The notes: generated from the letters alone by a model not told the origin. DNA of 27,500 nucleotides from Stramonita haemastoma (GCA_030674155.1 CM060316.1:85366850-85394349), one strand, 5' to 3'; counted from the first letter of the stretch, positions 10,358-20,619 are shown. Translations and numbers: made by a program.

Positions 10358-10660
10358 TCACGTGGGTTCATTGTTTTCATCAGTGTAGCTGTCTGGTAAT
10401 CCTTGCACCCAAGCCATCCATCCAGGCCTTAAGCGACTGTTGCGGTGTGCTTTCAATGGCGAGAAAAAGGCCCAGCTTAGTCTCCTGTGTGGCGGGGGAA
10501 CCAAGCGCAAAATCCACCTTTTCCGATCTGACCCGCCCGCCACTGGGCGGCGCAGCGACGAAACAGCATGGCGGGATTAGGCCTCAACACGTCTCTTAAG
10601 TGTGGGACATTAAAGCGGATAATGCATGAACTGCACCTCACCTTTCTCCTGCTAGAATCA
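10358..10660. promoter_or_regulatory. Complex-sequence island, possible regulatory element
   Basis: About 300 bp of balanced composition lies between low-complexity blocks. Motifs visible are CACGTG (10359-10364, E-box), GGGATTA (10573-10579, Otx/bicoid-type homeodomain core) and CTTAAGTG (10595-10602, NK2-type core). No exon is supported; the 61-codon minus-strand open frame (10358-10543) has no domain. The regulatory role is inferred from composition and motifs alone. Confidence 0.2.
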
Positions 10661-10713
10661 TAGTAATAATAATAATATAGGCAGGCAGCCCTTAGCTTGT
10701 AGGCTGTGGCTCT

Positions 10714-10758
10714 GGGTTGGCTGGGCTTGGGTTGGGTTGGGTTGGGCTGGGTTGGGCT
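10714..10758 (+). repeat. (GGGTT)n-like tract, G-quadruplex-prone
   Basis: Eight GGG runs spaced by 2-5 bases (TT, TTGGCT, CTT, CT). The plus strand satisfies the usual G-quadruplex pattern of four GGG runs with short loops. It resembles but is not telomeric repeat. Confidence 0.7.
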
Positions 10759-11044
10759 GCTTGCAACAAACCCCTACGTTCTGTGCCGCTGCTTCTTGTG
10801 TCCTCTTGTCTTGCTTGCCAGGGAACCCAAGCAAAAAGATTGAACTCTTGGGTGTTGAAAGAAGTGGGGGTGGTGTAAATGGAAAAAGAAAAAGAAAGAA
10901 AGAAAGAAAGAAAGAAAAAGTTGAAATAAAAGGCAAATTAGCCTCTCTCTCTTCTTCTCGTTTCATTACAAGCACACATGCATTCATATGCATGCCGGCA
11001 CACGCACGCGGTATGGATGCACGTAGGGCGAAAACGCACACAAC

Positions 11045-11054
11045 CTCTCCTCTC

Positions 11055-11144
<90 letters not shown>
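11045..11144. repeat. (CT)n microsatellite
   Basis: A short CTCCT-variant start is followed by about 85 bp of pure CT. It is followed about 70 bp later by a (CA)n array on the same strand. Confidence 0.97.
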
Positions 11145-11147
<3 letters not shown>

Positions 11148-11215
11148 CTTCTTCATTTTCTCGTCGTCTGTCTTCCGTCTGTCTCTCCTCACTCCTTCAC
11201 ATCCCACACCACCAC

Positions 11216-11287
11216 TCACACACACACACACACAATCACCACACACACACACACACACACAACACACACTACAAACACACACAACAC

Positions 11288-11335
<48 letters not shown>

Positions 11336-11393
11336 ACCACAACACACACACACCCACACACACACACCACACACAACACACACACACACACAA
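11216..11393. repeat. (CA)n microsatellite, interrupted
   Basis: CA repeats are broken by AACACAC, CCACCACAAC and CACCC variants, with a pure central block at about 11288-11332. Confidence 0.97.
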
Positions 11394-11670
11394 CGACCTA
11401 AAAGCGATCGTAAATCATCGCTGACAGTAGAAATTGAAGCGTCATTCTGCTTAGATGAAGGTTTAATCTTGGAGAGAGAAACAAAACAAAAAGAAAAAGT
11501 AATGATAATAATAGTGCTAGGGGAATTTTTTTTATGTCGCACTTGCTTACCTCCGGCGCTGTAAAGGTTATTCTGACGACATCCAGTTACTTTTGACAGA
11601 TATAAAGTGTGGTGAAATGAAAATAGGATGCACGTAGAATGGGTGGGTGGGTGGGTGGTGAATGGGTGGG

Positions 11671-11774
<104 letters not shown>

Positions 11775-11788
11775 TGTGTGTGACTTTG

Positions 11789-11942
11789 TTTCTTTTTGCG
11801 TTTCATTATGTTTATTCAGATTTCTTTTTGCGTTTCATTATGTTTATTCAGATTTCTTTTTGCGTTTCATTATGTTTATTCAGATTTCTTTTTGCGTTTC
11901 ATTATGTTTATTCAGATTTCTTTTTGCGTTTCATTATGTTTA
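11789..11942. repeat. 32-bp tandem repeat, five units
   Basis: Four perfect 32-bp units start at 11789, 11821, 11853 and 11885, each beginning TTTCTTTTTGCGTTTCATTA and ending TTTATTCAGA. A fifth partial unit runs from 11917 to about 11942. No sequence divergence is visible among the first four units. The array sits between (GA)n and (GT)n arrays. Confidence 0.98.
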
Positions 11943-11956
11943 CTTTGGTCTCATTC

Positions 11957-11960
<4 letters not shown>

Positions 11961-12044
<84 letters not shown>

Positions 12045-12260
12045 TGTGTGGGTGTGTGTATGTGTGGGTGTGTGTGTGCGCGCGCGAGCCCGCGCATGCA
12101 TGTATGTCGTATGTGTGTGTGTCTATGCATGCTGTGTTGTTACGTATGTGTGTTTGCATGAGTGTGTACGTGTGTGTGCGTTTGTGTATGTGTGTGCATA
12201 TTATATGCGTTGTGTGTATTAATATGTCTATGTGCACGCGCGCGCACATACATGCATACA
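11961..12260. repeat. (GT)n microsatellite with degenerate purine-pyrimidine flank
   Basis: About 80 bp of pure GT is followed by about 220 bp of mostly alternating purine-pyrimidine sequence, including GCGCGCG at 12078 and ATGCATG motifs. This flank could adopt Z-DNA. Confidence 0.9.
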
Positions 12261-12589
12261 TGCGGATTTATGTGCGCGCCTGCTCGTACTCACACACGCT
12301 CAACGCTGTCGCGCTCACACGTACACGCGCGCGAGCGAGTATGTGCAATTGTATTTCTCTTATTTAATTTAAGTTTCCTTCATTTCCTTTCTGGGTTCTG
12401 TCTCAAAATCCCCACCTTTTCAACAACAACGGAAAGAGAGGAGATATGACAGCGGTGCCGGCCCCAACACACCAATGCACGTGCAAACAATGATGTCTGA
12501 TGCTTAGCATTGTCCACAAGCCCTGGGAGTATAAGTCTCCTAACACGAGTGATGCTGGCAGCGCAGCCCCCTCCCTCAGATCTGGGTTT

Positions 12590-12620
12590 TGTGTGTGTGT
12601 GTGTGTGTGTTGTGTGTGTG

Positions 12621-12661
<41 letters not shown>

Positions 12662-12711
12662 GTGTGTGTGTGTGTTTGTGTTGTGTGTTGTGTTGTGTGT
12701 TGTTTGTAGTG

Positions 12712-12781
<70 letters not shown>

Positions 12782-12802
12782 TGTTGTGTGTGTGTGTGTT
12801 GT

Positions 12803-12838
<36 letters not shown>

Positions 12839-12843
12839 TTGTA
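12590..12843. repeat. (GT)n microsatellite, interrupted
   Basis: About 250 bp of GT with TTG phase breaks and a pure block of about 65 bp at 12714-12780. The cysteine/valine open frames here are repeat translations. Confidence 0.97.
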
Positions 12844-13251
12844 GTGTGTGTGGATTTAGCAGCTGGAGGGAAGCAGAGGAGTGGAGTGCATGCAGTGTTG
12901 TGGTTTTGTTATTATTGCTAGCTGAATGGTTTTTAAGTCAGTGATGCCTTTGATGAATAAGCTTAGTTAATTAATTAACTCTTGTGCTAAAAAAAATATC
13001 ATCTGATTCTATGCTGTGGTTCTGATTATGTACTGCTGTTTTTCGCGGGTGCTTTTTTTTAGGCGTTGCATGCTTTGTTGTAATTATTATTAAGTCGTGG
13101 GGTAGTTTTTGGTTGTTTTTTTTTTAGTTTTTCTTTTTTTTTATAATCGGTTTTATTTCCTCCTTTATTTCTCTCTTCTTTTGATGGGGGTATTACAGCG
13201 TGAGAAACATTCCATACATGTTCCATAATGTCTGCCAGGAAATCTGTTAAG
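12844..13251. other. Non-coding T-rich stretch
   Basis: T-rich sequence with long T runs (13050-13145) and the palindromic TTAATTAATTAA near 12967. No gene or RNA is visible. Confidence 0.5.
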
Positions 13252-13343
13252 CTGTGTTGTGTGTGTGTGTGTGTGTGTGTGTTGTGTGTGTGTGTGTGTG
13301 TGTGTGTTGTGTGTGCGTGTGTGTGGTGTGTGTGTGTGTTGTG
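13252..13343. repeat. (GT)n microsatellite
   Basis: GT repeat with TTG, GCG and TGG interruptions, ending next to a short AAGTCA-type tandem. Confidence 0.95.
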
Positions 13344-13344
13344 A

Positions 13345-13378
13345 GTAAAAGTCAGTTCAAGTCAAAGTCAAAGTCAAG
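13345..13378 (-). repeat. (AAAGTC)n-like short tandem, possible LINE 3' tail
   Basis: Four to five AAGTCA/AAAGTC units. On the minus strand this reads as (TTTGAC)n after an AT-rich segment, the same arrangement seen at 27433-27500. It may be the tail of a very short retroelement fragment; the upstream part is too short to classify. Confidence 0.4.
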
Positions 13379-13467
13379 TTGTTATTTACAGATGGTACAT
13401 GGGTGTGTGCATGCGCGTGCGAACATGTGTGTACGCAAGTGTTTGTGTGTTGTGTTTGTGTATATGT

Positions 13468-13489
13468 GTGCGTGCGCGCGCGCGCGCGA

Positions 13490-13520
<31 letters not shown>

Positions 13521-13522
13521 TG
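13468..13522. repeat. (GC)n/(GT)n tract, Z-DNA-prone
   Basis: About 55 bp of alternating purine-pyrimidine sequence with a long CG core (13474-13503), broken only by one GAG, then GT repeats. Alternating CG of this length is the best-known Z-DNA-forming sequence. Confidence 0.85.
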
Positions 13523-13607
13523 CGACAGGGCGGCGAAGGGGGGGCAGGCCGGTTAAAAAAAAAAATTTTGTTGCTTTTTGTGCTATCCCAGTTTCTATGT
13601 TATTCCT

Positions 13608-14054
13608 TTTCTGCTGTTTCCCCTACCGCTTATTCCGACCTCTCCACCCCCGCCATGCCCAGGTTCGTCATGTCAAATCATCAGGGCCAGAAGTCCGCAG
13701 GACGCTAATTAATGCAAGGCTTTGTCAGGCCACCATTCAGAGGGGCCCTGCACTACTCCTGGGTCACCTCAGTGACCAGTGTTCATTGGTGCCTGTTCTG
13801 AGCTAGTACACGAGAATTTCGCCTACAGAGCAACCTACTGTCGACCATTGCAGCTTAGGTTGCGGAGCTAGTGTGGGTGAAACACTCCACCCATCTGAGG
13901 TGATAACCACCCTAGCTCATGAACCTTCGACCCCAAGGTTCCAACACAAAGTCACCACAGGCACAGAAGCGTTCTAACCGAAACTGAAGTCACCATGAGA
14001 CTCCCCAGCAACAAAGGCCACCGAGTCAGAGACCATTTTCTTTTATTAAATGAT
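13608..14054 (+). repeat. Unclassified ~450-bp dispersed repeat, copy A
   Basis: Matches the reverse complement of 17875-18338 along its length. Shared blocks include CCCAGGTTCGTCATGTC / CCCAGATTCGTTATGTC, AGAGGGGCCCTGCACT, GGTGCCTGTTCTGAGCT, TCACCACAGGCACAGAAG and GTCACCATGAGAC. By eye identity is roughly 70 percent, so the copies are old. No terminal inverted repeats, tRNA promoter boxes or reading frame are recognised. The right end is AT-rich and directly precedes the LINE insertion at 14066. Confidence 0.8.
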
Positions 14055-14065
14055 AAGATAGTCTT

Positions 14066-14783
14066 ATACGGCATGGAGGTCAGTACAGAGAAATCAAAGA
14101 TCATGGTCAACAGCGCGAGTAATGACATCACGGAAATAAAGATGAATGGAGAAACACTAGAAGAGGTGAGCCAATTCAAATACTTAGGCTCCATCCTAAC
14201 AAAAGATGGCACATCAAACAATGAAGTGAAAGCTCGCATTGCAACAGCAACATCTGCTCTAGTCAGACTCGAGAAGATCATCAGAAGCAACAACATCAGC
14301 TTCTGCACCAAATACCACCTTTACAAATCCCTCGTGATATCTATCCTCCTATATGGCTGTGAATCATGGACTCTGACAGCAGAGTTAGAGAGGAGAATCC
14401 AAGCATTCGAGAACAAGTGCCACAGAAGACTCCTCAAAATATCATACAAAGAACACAAGACCAATAACTATGTGAAAGAAGAAATCAAAAAGCGTGTGGG
14501 CCCCCAAGAGCCTTTGCTCTCCACCATAAAGAGGAGAAAGCTGATGTGGTTTGGTCACACCACAAGACACAACACCCTAGCAAAAACCATCCTGCAAGGA
14601 ACAGTCGAGGGCAAGAGAAGAGGCCGCCAAAAGAAATCATGGGTTGACAACATCAAAGACTGGACCGCCCAACCCCTACAACACCTCCTACTAGCCACAC
14701 AGGATCGTGAAGCATGGAAAAAGATCTCTGTTGCGTCTTCTCTCATGTCCCCCCTACGTCCTTTGGGACATGGGACTGAGTGA
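14066..14783 (+). pseudogene. C-terminal fragment of LINE reverse transcriptase (copy 2)
   Basis: Open from YGMEVSTEKSKIM through FKYLGSILTKDG, LLYGCESWTL, RRKLMWFGHTTRH and a basic GKRRGRQKKSW tail to a TGA at 14781-14783, which lies in the tail repeat. It lacks the endonuclease and catalytic reverse-transcriptase core. Compared with copy 1 it has one fewer arginine codon in the basic run and about four substitutions. The frame happens to stay open upstream into the flanking repeat, giving a 262-codon frame from an ATG at 13995. The first 24 codons or so are not LINE sequence, so that start is an accident of the insertion site. Confidence 0.9.
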
Positions 14784-14798
14784 GTGAGTGAGTGAGTG
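14066..14798 (+). mobile_element. 5'-truncated RTE-like LINE, copy 2
   Basis: A 733-bp insertion is bounded by perfect 11-bp direct repeats AAGATAGTCTT at 14055-14065 and 14799-14809. It ends in a (TGAG)n tail and aligns with copy 1 at 2061-2836 throughout, starting about 45 bp later in the element because it is more deeply 5'-truncated. The near-identity of the copies and the intact duplication indicate recent retrotransposition. It landed at the AT-rich edge of dispersed repeat copy A. Confidence 0.93.
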
Positions 14799-15046
14799 AA
14801 GATAGTCTTTTGTTCTTTCGCTTGTTTTATATCGTCAGGTGTGTCTGGGAAAAGTAATGACACGTCCTCTCCGGCCCCTCTCGTGGGCCGTACCGCTTGG
14901 TCTGCAGGGTTATCTCCTTTGGCCGCACAATCTTCATCAGGTCACTGTATAACATGTAATACCTTTGAAGGATGTGTTCTCTAGTCTGGTTTTCTTTGTC
15001 ACAGGCACGCAGGGGAGAAGAAATTTCAGCTTTGTTTACACGTGGT

Positions 15047-15355
15047 AGGGGACGGGATAGGCCTAGCTCAGTGGTCAGAGCGCTGGCTTTCCCCAGTCAA
15101 GTTAAGCAGCGTCGAGCTTTGTTACCAGTTGGATGGGTGACCGTTTGCGCGCCTTGGCTTCAGTACAGCCCCTCAGTTCACCCAGCTGAAAATGGGTACC
15201 TGCCCCCTTTAGGGTCAGGGAAGGTAAAGCAGCGAGGGAGAGGAGACGGGTGCTGCCCTCAACATACTGACCCCTAGAGAAGCTGAGTGAGGTCTCTGAC
15301 GCCTCGCTCCCCTACAACAGCCTAGGTTATGGGACACCTTCACCTTTACCTTTTA
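15047..15355 (+). mobile_element. tRNA/5S-chimeric SINE, copy 4
   Basis: Flanked by TACACGTGGT (15037-15046) and TACATGTGGT (15356-15365), a 10-bp target-site duplication with one mismatch. The head is GACGGGATAG, then a short CCTAGCTC variant (an apparent 4-bp insertion in box A), then CAGTGGTCAGAGCGCTGGC. The 5S-like block is well preserved (GTTAAGCAGCGTCGAGC, TTGGATGGGTGACCG). The body and the CACCTTTACCTTTT tail match the family. Confidence 0.92.
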
Positions 15356-15365
15356 TACATGTGGT

Positions 15366-15885
15366 GATTTAGCCTGTTGTGCTCCAGTGCGAGTCTTACA
15401 ATTATTACCTGAATGTTTCTTCTTCTGAGATGGTGCTAGTCGCTCTATTTTACTCTCTAACAAAGCATTGTACAATGCAACAAATCTGCATGACACCGCC
15501 AATGGAAGTGAGGCTGATGGAATAATGCTGCTATGGAAGTGCATCAGCCTTAATTTTTTTTTTAAAATTCTTTTATATCGAGACTACTTGACAGGGCTGT
15601 AGCCTACTCTACACCTTCTATCATAATGTATCCCGGCATCAACCAGGTCCTAAAGATACAGACACCCGCATTTTCGTTCAAGAAATTTGACCACCACCCA
15701 AAATTGGATCCGTAAAGTAGACAACATTCAACTGTATGGACCAGTTTTTTCTAATGAGCCCATAGCATACTCACTCTGGGTGGAAACCAACCAGAGTAAA
15801 AGTTTTTTTTTTTTTTTTTTTTAAAGAAGGAACAGCCCACAATTCAAAAAAAAAAAACCCGCAAACATATCTGTCTCTGTGAAGA
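15366..15885. other. Non-coding stretch, no gene seen
   Basis: Ordinary AT-rich sequence with a 20-bp T run at 15803-15822 and an A run at about 15847-15857. No feature is supported. Confidence 0.5.
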
Positions 15886-15902
15886 GAGAGAGATTGAGAG
15901 GG

Positions 15903-15978
<76 letters not shown>

Positions 15979-16001
15979 AGAGAGAGGGGGGGGGGGGGGG
16001 G
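15886..16001. repeat. (GA)n microsatellite ending in poly-G
   Basis: About 100 bp of GA with occasional GGA/GAA phase breaks, ending in a run of 16 G at about 15986-16001. Confidence 0.97.
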
Positions 16002-16685
16002 AATCAGATTAAGATTCACATTCAAAGACAGAAAAAGAGACAAAAAAAAAACCCAGCACTAAAGATATTACAAACAAGTAAAAGTAACATTCACAACTTC
16101 ATATCCCCCTCTCCCCCCACCCCCACCCCCCTTCAACCCCCACCTCCCTCCTTCCCTCTCAAACACTACACTCCCCCACCCCACCCTACCCCCTCACCTA
16201 CCCCCACCCCCAATTCAACTCGCGTTCCCAACTTTCCTCCATCTCCCCCCTCCTTCTATTTGTGCCTGTTATAGGGAAAGAAAGACAAGGAGAAGTGGAG
16301 GGGGAGGAGAAGGGGGAGAAGGAGGAGGGGAGGAGGAGGGAGGGGTGTGATGGATGCTGAGGGTGGGGGAGGAGGGGGAGGAGGGGGGGGAGACAGACAG
16401 ACAGTGGCGACAACAGCTCTGCACACGTAGGGTGGGGCCGGTGCCAGAGATAATCCAGTTTGCTCCTGGACAACCCCCCCCCCCCTCCTTCCCCCCTCCC
16501 ACCACCACTACCACTACCAATCACCCCCCACCACCCCCTTTCCTCCCTCTCCTTGTTCCTCCTCCTTCTGGCGATTGACTGAAGACAGCCTCGCCTCTTC
16601 TTCTTCTTCTAGGTCCTGTCCGCTTAATGAATATAAAGGACACCTCCTTTTTTATTTTTTTCCTGAAGAGAGAGAGAGAGAGGGG
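16002..16685. other. C-rich and G-rich low-complexity stretch
   Basis: 16100-16260 is CCCCA/CCT-rich on the plus strand, 16290-16400 is GGA/GGGGA-rich and 16475-16560 is C-rich again, so strand skew alternates. The proline- and glycine-rich open frames follow from this composition. No gene is seen. Confidence 0.6.
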
Positions 16686-16696
16686 GTGTGTGCGTT

Positions 16697-16791
<95 letters not shown>

Positions 16792-16828
16792 GTGTTGTGT
16801 GTGTGTTGCTTGTGTGTGCGTGTGTTGC

Positions 16829-16901
<73 letters not shown>
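16686..16901. repeat. (GT)n microsatellite
   Basis: Two long pure GT blocks (16737-16790 and 16831-16901) are separated by TGTTGCTTG variants. It continues directly into (GA)n. Confidence 0.97.
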
Positions 16902-17540
<639 letters not shown>

Positions 17541-17860
17541 AAGAATGCAATGGGTTACGGACTGGAAGGGCGTGGGTTGAAATCCCATAAAAGTATTAAA
17601 TCTTTGTGGACTCCGGCCGGCTTCTATCCAGAGTGAGTGTGCTGTGGGCTCATTGGGAAGACTAGAACCACACAATCGAGCTTCTTGGACTTTACGGATG
17701 CGAGTTTGAGTGTGTTGATCAAATTACCTGACTAACACTGCAGGTGTCTGAATCTCTCGGGCTTGGTTGATGCCGGGATATGTTATGATAGTAAGCGTAG
17801 AGTACAACCCTGTCAAGTAGTCTTAAAGCATATGCACTTGTATATCAGCATCACCACATC
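17541..17860 (+). mobile_element. Possible tRNA-derived SINE remnant
   Basis: ATGGGTTACGGACTGG followed by GTGGGTTGAAATCCCA resembles the anticodon-stem and T-arm half of a tRNA; GGTTGAAATCC is close to box B. About 270 bp of complex sequence follows. No box A is found upstream, where the sequence is GAA repeat, and I see no clear tail or target-site duplication. It could be a truncated SINE or a chance resemblance. Confidence 0.35.
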
Positions 17861-17874
17861 ATCCTTATCATCAT

Positions 17875-18338
17875 TGATTATTATGCAATAAAAATAATTG
17901 CCTCTGGTTTGGTGGCCCCAGTTGCTCTGGTCTCATGGTGACCTCAGATTTGGTTTCCCCAAACACTTCTGTGCCTGTGGTGAGTTTGTGTCAAAGCCTT
18001 TGGGATTGGAGGTTCTGCGGGGAGACAGTCGTTGGAGGGACGTTGTGGCGCTTGCCACCTCGGATGGGCAACCCACTCAGTCTGGCTCCGCGACTGAGCT
18101 AATACTGTCGTTAGTAAGGGGTTTAGTAGGTGGTGACCTGCGTATGTTAGCTCAGAACAGGCACCACTGAACACCACCAAAGTGACTCAGCAGAAGTGCA
18201 GGGCCCCTCTGGCTGGTGGCCCGACGTCGGCCTGATATTGATGAGCTCCCTGTGGACTTCCGACCCCGAGGATGCGACATAACGAATCTGGGTATGGCTG
18301 TGGCGATGAGACTGAAGTGAGCGCGTGGGAACAGCAGG
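17875..18338 (-). repeat. Unclassified ~450-bp dispersed repeat, copy B
   Basis: Minus-strand homologue of 13608-14054, with the same ordered blocks. The central part aligns less well and carries small indels. The left edge is AT-rich (about 17875-17902), equivalent to the right edge of copy A, so the AT-rich end is probably part of the element. The function and class are unknown. Confidence 0.8.
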
Positions 18339-18840
18339 ACAGGAAGGTCACAGAAGATGAGGCAGCAATAAAAAAAAAAAAAAGGAAGAAGAATGCAAAG
18401 AAGAATGAAAAGAAGAAGAAGAACAAGAAGAAAAAGAAAAAAAACAAGAACAGAACACGAATAAGAACAAGAACAAGAACAGGAACAACAAAAACAAGAA
18501 CAAGAAAGACATACAAACAACATTAAAAAAGATGAGGAAGTTGACAACGACGATGCCAACAACAGCAAATGACGCTTAATAACAACAACAAAGACAACTT
18601 AAAAAACCCCAACAAAATCTAAACCAAATCAAACAAAAAACAAAACCCAAATAAGGTCAACACCAACAACAAGAAAAAATAAGACTCACACACTAAAACC
18701 AAAAAAAAAAAAACCCTAAAAAAAAAACCCAAACCCACCACCAACCAAAAACACCACCACCAGCACCAACCAAATCCACAACCACCAGCACCAAAACCAC
18801 CACAACCAGCAGAAGAAGAACCACCACGAGAAGCAGACGA
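18339..18840. other. A-rich, G-poor simple sequence
   Basis: GAA/AAGAAC-type repeats at 18370-18510 lead into A/C-rich, G-poor sequence at 18600-18830 with many ACCA and AACC units. No gene is seen; the leucine/phenylalanine- and lysine-rich open frames follow from composition. Confidence 0.6.
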
Positions 18841-19040
18841 AGATAGCTGAAGACATGGAGAAGAAGCCAGCAACGGTTCCCACAGGGACCTGGGGGAGCT
18901 GAGGTCTAAGCACCTCGGGCTGCCGGGAGCCACCACCTGAGTGGGCCCTAGCAGCCAGCCAGGCGAGGCAGCAGTGAATGAATGATTGATCGCCGCTGAA
19001 AGAAGCGGTAATGAAAGAAAACAGATCCCCACGCTGTCTC
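18841..19040. promoter_or_regulatory. Complex-sequence island with a PBX/HOX-type motif
   Basis: About 200 bp of balanced sequence lies between A/C-rich and G-rich simple sequence. TGATTGAT at 18983-18990 matches the PBX-HOX heterodimer consensus, next to TGAATGAATGA. The regulatory role is speculative. Confidence 0.18.
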
Positions 19041-19089
19041 CACAAACGGCTACATCGATTAAGGAGGGAAAGGGGACAAGACCGGGCAG

Positions 19090-19210
19090 GGCACAAGAAA
19101 TACGGAGGGGATGGGAGGGAGAGGGAGAGGGATGGGAGGGGTGGGGATGGAGGGAGGGAGGGTTGGGTTGGGGTGGGGTGGGGTTGGGGTGTGGGGGGTG
19201 GGGGGGGTAG
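19090..19210 (+). repeat. G-rich tract, G-quadruplex-prone
   Basis: About 120 bp of plus-strand sequence with many GGG/GGGG runs separated by one to three bases (GGGAGAGGGA, GGTTGGGGTGGGG, GTGGGGGG). It is strongly compatible with G-quadruplex formation on the plus strand. Confidence 0.8.
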
Positions 19211-19378
19211 TGACGAGGTGCAGTGTCCGTAGCCGTAGCTCATCACACTAATGAACACTACGCAGCAATGTCTTTCCTCCCTTTATTTCTCTCCTTCCTC
19301 CCTCCTCCCTTTTTCTTCTTCTTCTTCCATCTTTGCTTCCTACCCTCCTTCCCTTAGCCCTCCACCTCCACCCCTCAA

Positions 19379-19501
19379 CACACACACACACACGCACGCA
19401 GCGCGCATGTACACACACACACATACTCACGCACGCACGCACGCACATGCACGCACACGCACGCACGCACGCACGCACGCACACAACACACACACACACA
19501 T
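19379..19501. repeat. (CA)n / (GCAC)n microsatellite
   Basis: CA repeats alternate with GCAC tetranucleotide blocks (about 19432-19480), similar in make-up to 1302-1435. Confidence 0.95.
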
Positions 19502-20330
19502 ACTCTTACACTCTTACCCAGCTAAGCTCCACCATCATCACTCACTCACTCGATTAAAAAATAATAAAATACTCCCCAGGTCTCTTGGTGTTGCTGTTCG
19601 TCTCAGACATTGTCATATTAGTTTCTTCTTTAGGGTCCCTTTTTCTTCTTCTTAGTTGTCGTCATTATCGTCTTGTCATCATATCCTCCTATCATGGTAT
19701 ATCTGGGTTCATCATTCCTAGAGAACTCTTCTTCTTGGTCGTCGAACGCTCAGACAGATCTACTGTTTGTCTGTCAAATGAGCGAAAATGCGTTGCGCTG
19801 CCATTAAGCGCCTGACAAGTCAGGCCCAGCACAGTCCGACTAGCGTGTGAGAAAATGTTATTATGTCAAGTCTTTCTAAAAAATAAATGAAAAAAGGCAA
19901 GAGAATGGACAAAAAGGCAGAAAATGGGCAAGAAGACGTGACAGGAAGAAAAGGAACAAGAAAGAGACAAAGAGAGGGATAGAAAAGAGGGAATTCCTGG
20001 CAGAGAAACTCCTAAAGGTGGGGACGCTATCTATACTTACAGGTCCCCGGCATCCCCACAGGAGACCAAGGGAACTCTGGCTGCCCTTCTTTTCCATGCG
20101 CTGAAATCATGTCAGTTGCACACAGGATATGTCCTTAATCTATCCGAAAGACTAGCACCCAGAACAATACTCATATTAGATTTTTAGTTGATGGGACCAG
20201 GTAAGTTCAGGATCAGAGAGAATGCAAACTAGGAAATGGTTTCTATGAGTGTTACCCAACCGACGCCTGCTATTTCAAGTTTGCAACATAGTAAACTAAA
20301 AACTGTGCAGTTGTTTCTGGCAGCAAACAC
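19502..20330. other. Non-coding stretch, no gene seen
   Basis: Mixed sequence with CTTCTT runs near 19640 and A/G-rich sequence at 19875-19990. Short open frames at 19585-19815 and 19876-20097 show no domain. Confidence 0.5.
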
Positions 20331-20611
20331 AAAAGTAAAGTGTCCCATAACCTATGTGGTCGTAGGGGAACAAGGCATCAAAGACCTCACTTCTCCAGGG
20401 GCAGCATATTGAGGGCGCACCCATCTCCTCTCCCTTGTGCTTTACCTTCCCTACCCTCAAGAGGGCAGGTACCCATTTACAGCCAGGTGAATTGGGGGAC
20501 TGTACTAAAGCCAAGGCGTCGCAAACAGTCACCGTCCAACTGGTAACCATGTTCGATGCTGCTTAACCTAACTTGGGGAAAGCGTGTGCTCTGAGCACTG
20601 TCTCGTCCCCT
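20331..20611 (-). mobile_element. tRNA/5S-chimeric SINE, copy 5 (damaged head)
   Basis: On the minus strand the 5S-like block (GTTAAGCAGCATCGAAC, GGTTACCAGTTGGACGG) and body are recognisable. The tRNA head is damaged: after GGGGACGAGACAGTG the usual GGATAGCTCAGTGG is not intact, so box A is lost. The tail is ACACTTTACTTTT. It lies immediately beside the 46-bp tandem array. Confidence 0.85.
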
Positions 20612-20619
20612 AAAAGTTA

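Noticed and set aside
10358..10543. Minus-strand 61-codon frame in a complex island
   Set aside because: No domain or codon-usage support, and no neighbouring exon.
11789..11942. CRISPR-like array
   Set aside because: The units are contiguous with no unique spacers, and the genome is eukaryotic.
18152..18568. Minus-strand frame with similarity to a frame at 13379-13806
   Set aside because: The similarity comes from the dispersed repeat shared by both regions. The matching peptide is interrupted and frames differ, so it is DNA-level repeat homology rather than a protein family.
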